Source of the DNA: Marinobacter sp. F4218
Lineage (GTDB): Bacteria > Pseudomonadota > Gammaproteobacteria > Pseudomonadales > Oleiphilaceae
DNA length: 64,000 bases
NCBI RefSeq assembly: GCF_019443085.1
Contig: NZ_JAHZIL010000003.1
Coordinates: 434,001-498,000, forward strand
Reading direction: 5' to 3'
Under the pieces are notes generated by a model that saw nothing but the letters and a program-made list of their open reading frames with translations, searched no databases and was not told the origin of the DNA. The position numbers and the translations under genes are program-made. This document shows positions 60,730 to 64,000 of the stretch, piece by piece. How positions within the stretch are numbered: position 1 is the stretch's first letter; the number at the start of each line of letters is the position of its first letter.

Positions 60730-61713
60730 TTGAACACCAGCGATTCCAGACAATTTGACCTGCACCCCGTGGACCAGCGCCGCCTGGCAACCCTCTGTGG
60801 TCAGTTCGATGAAAACCTGAAACACATCGAACGCCGACTGCAGGTTAAAGTCGGCCGGCGCGGCCACCATTTTCGCGTCGAGGGCGAAACCGAGCATGTT
60901 GCAGCCGCCGTGGAGGTCATTCGCCATCTGTACCGCGAGACCGAAGCCGCCGATGACATTCCGCCCGATACGGTGCACCTGTTCATCCGCGAAACCGGCT
61001 ACGAACGCCTGCCCGAAGATGTGCCCTTTGACGGCGCAGTCACGGTTATCAAGACACCCAAGCTGCAGGCCAAGCCCCGGGGCGCAAACCAGCAAAAATA
61101 CGTTCACAACATTCGCACCCATGACATTAACTTCGGCATCGGGCCAGCCGGCACTGGCAAGACCTGGCTGGCGGTTGCCTGCGCTGTAGAAGCCCTGAAA
61201 GACGAACAGGTCAAGCGCATCCTGCTGGTGCGACCGGCGGTGGAAGCCGGTGAAAAACTGGGATTTCTGCCAGGCGATCTGGCGCAGAAAGTGGATCCGT
61301 ACCTGCGCCCCCTGTATGACGCACTATATGAAATGCTGGGCTTTGATCAGGTCACCCGACTGATAGAGAAAAGCGTGATCGAGATTGCACCGCTGGCCTT
61401 CATGCGCGGCCGGACCCTGAACAATTCCTTCATCATTCTCGATGAGAGCCAGAACACCACTCGTGAGCAAATGAAGATGTTCCTGACCCGGATTGGTTTC
61501 GGCTCGACCGCCGTGATCACCGGGGATACCACGCAGGTCGACCTGCCTCGCGGCCAGAATTCCGGCCTTATTCACGCCGCCGGCGTGTTGGGCAAGGTCA
61601 CAGGCATCGGCTTTACCCGCTTCGAAGCCAAGGATGTTGTCCGTCACCCGCTGGTGCAGCGTATCGTTGAAGCCTACGATGCCTTCGATGACGGGAGTGG
61701 ATCCAGCTCATGA
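60730..61713 (+). CDS. ybeZ: PhoH-family ATPase (YbeZ)
   Basis: Cytoplasmic PhoH-like ATPase, 327 residues, that works with the rRNA-processing protein YbeY. Walker A GPAGTGKT at 138-145, Walker [10 protein letters not shown] near 230, and a KH-like N-terminal region. The start is TTG 60730 with GGAG five bases upstream. It overlaps ybeY by four bases. Confidence 0.93.
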   Translation: MNTSDSRQFDLHPVDQRRLATLCGQFDENLKHIERRLQVKVGRRGHHFRVEGETEHVAAAVEVIRHLYRETEAADDIPPDTVHLFIRETGYERLPEDVPFDGAVTVIKTPKLQAKPRGANQQKYVHNIRTHDINFGIGPAGTGKTWLAVACAVEALKDEQVKRILLVRPAVEAGEKLGFLPGDLAQKVDPYLRPLYDALYEMLGFDQVTRLIEKSVIEIAPLAFMRGRTLNNSFIILDESQNTTREQMKMFLTRIGFGSTAVITGDTTQVDLPRGQNSGLIHAAGVLGKVTGIGFTRFEAKDVVRHPLVQRIVEAYDAFDDGSGSSS

Positions 61714-62183
61714 GCGCGCTGACCGTGGATTTCCAGAACGTCTTCGAAGGCTCGGGGGTGCCCGAGGAAACCCTGCTCCAGACCTGGGCGCAGGCTGCCT
61801 GGCTGGGCGATCACCCATCCGAGGTAACCATCCGCGTTGTCGGAGCGCTGGAAAGCCAGACCCTGAATCATGAGTTTCGGGGTAAGGACAAACCGACCAA
61901 TGTGTTGTCCTTCCCATTTGAAGCGCCAGCCGGTATAACGGTTCCATTGGCGGGAGATCTCGTTATTTGCGCGCCCGTTGTGGAGCACGAAGCCACTGAG
62001 CAACACAAAACGGCTGCAGCCCACTGGGCGCATATGGTAGTACACGGTATGCTGCATCTTCAGGGCTACGATCACGTAGAAGACGAAGATGCCGAGGTCA
62101 TGGAAGCCCTTGAAATCCGGCTGCTGGCGCAACTCGGATTCGGCAACCCTTACGAAGCAGAGGAAACGGAAAAAGACTCATGA
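61710..62183 (+). CDS. ybeY: Endoribonuclease YbeY
   Basis: Zinc-dependent RNase needed for 16S rRNA 3' maturation and 70S quality control. The metal motif [11 protein letters not shown] supplies His112, His116 and His122. [18 protein letters not shown] is also diagnostic. Length 157. It overlaps both neighbours by four bases (ATGA). Confidence 0.97.
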   Translation: MSALTVDFQNVFEGSGVPEETLLQTWAQAAWLGDHPSEVTIRVVGALESQTLNHEFRGKDKPTNVLSFPFEAPAGITVPLAGDLVICAPVVEHEATEQHKTAAAHWAHMVVHGMLHLQGYDHVEDEDAEVMEALEIRLLAQLGFGNPYEAEETEKDS

Positions 62184-63025
62184 GCGACGATCAGTCGAGT
62201 CGCAGTCAGGGCAACAAGTCCTGGCTGGAACGTATATCACAGGCCTTTTCCAGCGGGCCTGAGTCCGTAGAGGACGTGCTGGAAATCCTCCGGGACGCTG
62301 AGTCCCAAAGCATCATCGATACCGATGCCATGAGCATCATCGAAGGTGCGATGCAGGTGATCGATATGCGGGTGGATGAAATAATGATCCCGCGGTCGCA
62401 GATGGTCACCGTCAAGGCTTCCCAAGAGCCCAAAGAGTTTCTGGGCGAAATCATTTCCTCTGCCCACAGTCGCTTCCCGGTCATCGGTGACAGTCAGGAT
62501 GACGTCATCGGAGTTCTGCTGGCCAAGGACCTTCTGCCACTGGCCCTGAACAATGAACTCAACTGGTCCAAGATTCGTGAAATCCTGCGACCGCCCACGT
62601 TTGTACCTGAGAGCAAGCGATTGAATCAGCTTCTCAAGGAGTTCAAGGAAAACCGCAACCACATGGCCATTGTGGTCGATGAATACGGTGGTACGGCCGG
62701 ATTGATCACCATCGAGGACGTGCTGGAGCAGATCGTCGGCGAAATCGAGGACGAGCACGATTTCGACGAGGAAACCCATATCAAGGCCCGCGGCGACGGC
62801 ACCTTCGCGGTGAAGGCCGTAACACCGGTCGACGATTTCAACGAGTTCTTCGAAACAGAGCTGGATGAGGAAGAGTTCGATACCATCGGCGGCCTTGTAC
62901 TCAAGGAATTCGGTCACCTGCCCAGGCGCGGTGAAACGGTTGAATTCGGTGGCTTGCGCTTTACTATTGCCAACGCCGATAACCGAGTCATCCGTTTGTT
63001 GCAGGTAACCCGAAGTGAGCATTGA
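62180..63025 (+). CDS. corC: CBS-domain protein CorC (YbeX)
   Basis: Soluble protein of 281 residues with two CBS domains (about 65-185) and a C-terminal CorC/HlyC transporter-associated domain (about 200-280). [13 protein letters not shown] [11 protein letters not shown] and [24 protein letters not shown] are typical. Linked to magnesium/cobalt efflux and ribosome work in E. coli. It overlaps lnt by 11 bases. Confidence 0.95.
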   Translation: MSDDQSSRSQGNKSWLERISQAFSSGPESVEDVLEILRDAESQSIIDTDAMSIIEGAMQVIDMRVDEIMIPRSQMVTVKASQEPKEFLGEIISSAHSRFPVIGDSQDDVIGVLLAKDLLPLALNNELNWSKIREILRPPTFVPESKRLNQLLKEFKENRNHMAIVVDEYGGTAGLITIEDVLEQIVGEIEDEHDFDEETHIKARGDGTFAVKAVTPVDDFNEFFETELDEEEFDTIGGLVLKEFGHLPRRGETVEFGGLRFTIANADNRVIRLLQVTRSEH

Positions 63026-64000
63026 AGCTACAGACATCAGGGGGCTGAGCTCCCCACTCTCCGCCAGTCGCTGGCTGGGCACGGCCACACTGGTGGCGGC
63101 CGGTGCCCTGCAAACACTCACTTTCTCACCCTTTGAACTCTGGTGGCTCGGGCCAGTCTCGATCCTTCTGATCCTGCTGGTGACTGTGCCGCTCGGGTCC
63201 GACCGGCTGTTCGCGGCCGGCTGGTTCACGGGCCTCGGGCTGTTCGGAAGCGGTGCCAGCTGGGTCTACATCAGCATCAGCCAGTACGGCAACACCTCCA
63301 TCCCCGTTTCTGTGCTCCTCACCGTGATCTTCGTTGCCGGGCTGGCGCTGTTCCACGCGCTCGCATTCTGGTTCTGGGGCAAGCTCGCAAAGAACAGTCC
63401 CATCCGGCGGCTGATTCTGTTTCCTGCCATCTGGATTCTCGGAGACTGGCTCCGGGGCTGGCTTCTCACCGGTTTCCCCTGGCTGTATCTCGGTACCGCG
63501 CACACAGACGGCCCACTCGCAGGGCTGGCCCCACTGACCGGCGTCCACGGTGTCACTTTCTGGATTACAGTTACATCCGTTGCACTCTACGCTGCGTGGT
63601 GGCTGATCAAACACCTCCGTCATATGGCAGCAGCGATCGTCTTTGTCGTCGCCGTGACGCCCTGGCTGATTGGCCCGTCCCTGAACCGTGTTGAGTGGAC
63701 CCAGGTCAGCACCGAGCCGACCAGCTTTGTCGCGATGCAAGGCAACATTCCCCAACAGATCAAATGGAATCCGGACTTCCTGAAAGACCAGATTGTGACC
63801 TATCTGGGCATGACCGAAGAGCACTGGAATGCCGACCTGATCCTTTGGCCGGAGACCGCCATCCCCATTCCCCAGGACCAGGCGGGCAAAATTATCGACC
63901 ACATCGATCAGAAGCTGGGCGGGAAGAGCACCCTGATTACCGGAATCCCCTGGTACGGATTCAGTGACCGTATAGAGGACTTCACCTTCCATAACAGCAT
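63015..64000 (+). CDS. lnt: Apolipoprotein N-acyltransferase Lnt (5' part)
   Basis: Adds the third acyl chain to lipoproteins in the inner membrane; the window ends inside the gene. GTG 63015 begins inside corC. About 328 codons are visible: an N-terminal set of membrane helices (TLTFSPFELWWLGP, WLRGWLLTGFPWLYLG), then the nitrilase-like domain with VAMQGNIPQQIKW and the catalytic Glu280 in LWPETAIP. The catalytic Lys and Cys fall beyond the end. No stop was met up to base 64000. Confidence 0.95.
   Translation, partial: MSIEATDIRGLSSPLSASRWLGTATLVAAGALQTLTFSPFELWWLGPVSILLILLVTVPLGSDRLFAAGWFTGLGLFGSGASWVYISISQYGNTSIPVSVLLTVIFVAGLALFHALAFWFWGKLAKNSPIRRLILFPAIWILGDWLRGWLLTGFPWLYLGTAHTDGPLAGLAPLTGVHGVTFWITVTSVALYAAWWLIKHLRHMAAAIVFVVAVTPWLIGPSLNRVEWTQVSTEPTSFVAMQGNIPQQIKWNPDFLKDQIVTYLGMTEEHWNADLILWPETAIPIPQDQAGKIIDHIDQKLGGKSTLITGIPWYGFSDRIEDFTFHNS

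Noticed and set aside
62237..63229. 330-codon open frame on - opposite corC and lnt
   Set aside because: It spans two certain genes on + and carries no domain signs.

Overview
The window looks like chromosome from a marine gammaproteobacterium, most likely Marinobacter or a close relative. This rests on gene order and protein resemblance recalled from knowledge, not on a search. Nearly all of it is dense core genome with short gaps, many 1-4 nt stop/start overlaps and GC near 57-60% where I counted. I saw no rRNA, tRNA, prophage, insertion sequence or CRISPR array.

Layout. 1-7990: type IV pilus genes pilB (5' end missing), pilC and pilD, then coaE, an unknown beta-rich exported protein, trmO, a hybrid sensor kinase and yacG. 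The kinase and other genes split the usual pilD-coaE-yacG order. 8000-12920: a YfaZ-like outer-membrane protein, a 724-residue unknown lipoprotein, a Bax-like glucosaminidase and a PlsC-type acyltransferase. 12919-20729 (minus strand): a MalT-type LuxR regulator, DUF1329 and DUF1302 envelope proteins and a thiolase, a probable lipid or fatty-acid module. 20817-22577: divergent zapE and zapG. 22582-31280 (minus strand): mlaFEDCB, ibaG, murA, hisG, hisD, hisC and a NIF3-family gene. 31516-40851 (plus strand): kdsD, kdsC, lptC, lptA, lptB, rpoN, hpf, ptsN, rapZ, ptsO, mgtE and darP. 40871-50038 (minus strand): mreB, mreC, mreD, maf, rng, yhdP and a nitrilase-family amidase. 50410-53658: gatCAB. 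53888-58180: a PilZ protein, cysD, cysN and yejK. 58413-64000: trmH (minus strand), then miaB, phoH, ybeY, corC and the start of lnt.

Much of the window serves the envelope. Mla returns phospholipids from the outer membrane, Kds and Lpt make and export LPS, MurA and MreBCD build and shape peptidoglycan, YhdP moves phospholipid outward, and Lnt finishes lipoproteins. RpoN, PtsN, RapZ and NPr form the nitrogen-PTS regulatory cluster.

The most notable points are: mreC, whose membrane anchor can only be translated from a non-canonical AUU start behind a strong ribosome-binding site; a CysN that carries a decayed APS-kinase-like tail without a P-loop; the LuxR/DUF1329/DUF1302/thiolase module with a dyad at the expected activator position; a hybrid kinase that has lost the phosphatase residue of its H-box; and a perfect 13-bp palindrome between pilC and pilD where base composition changes.
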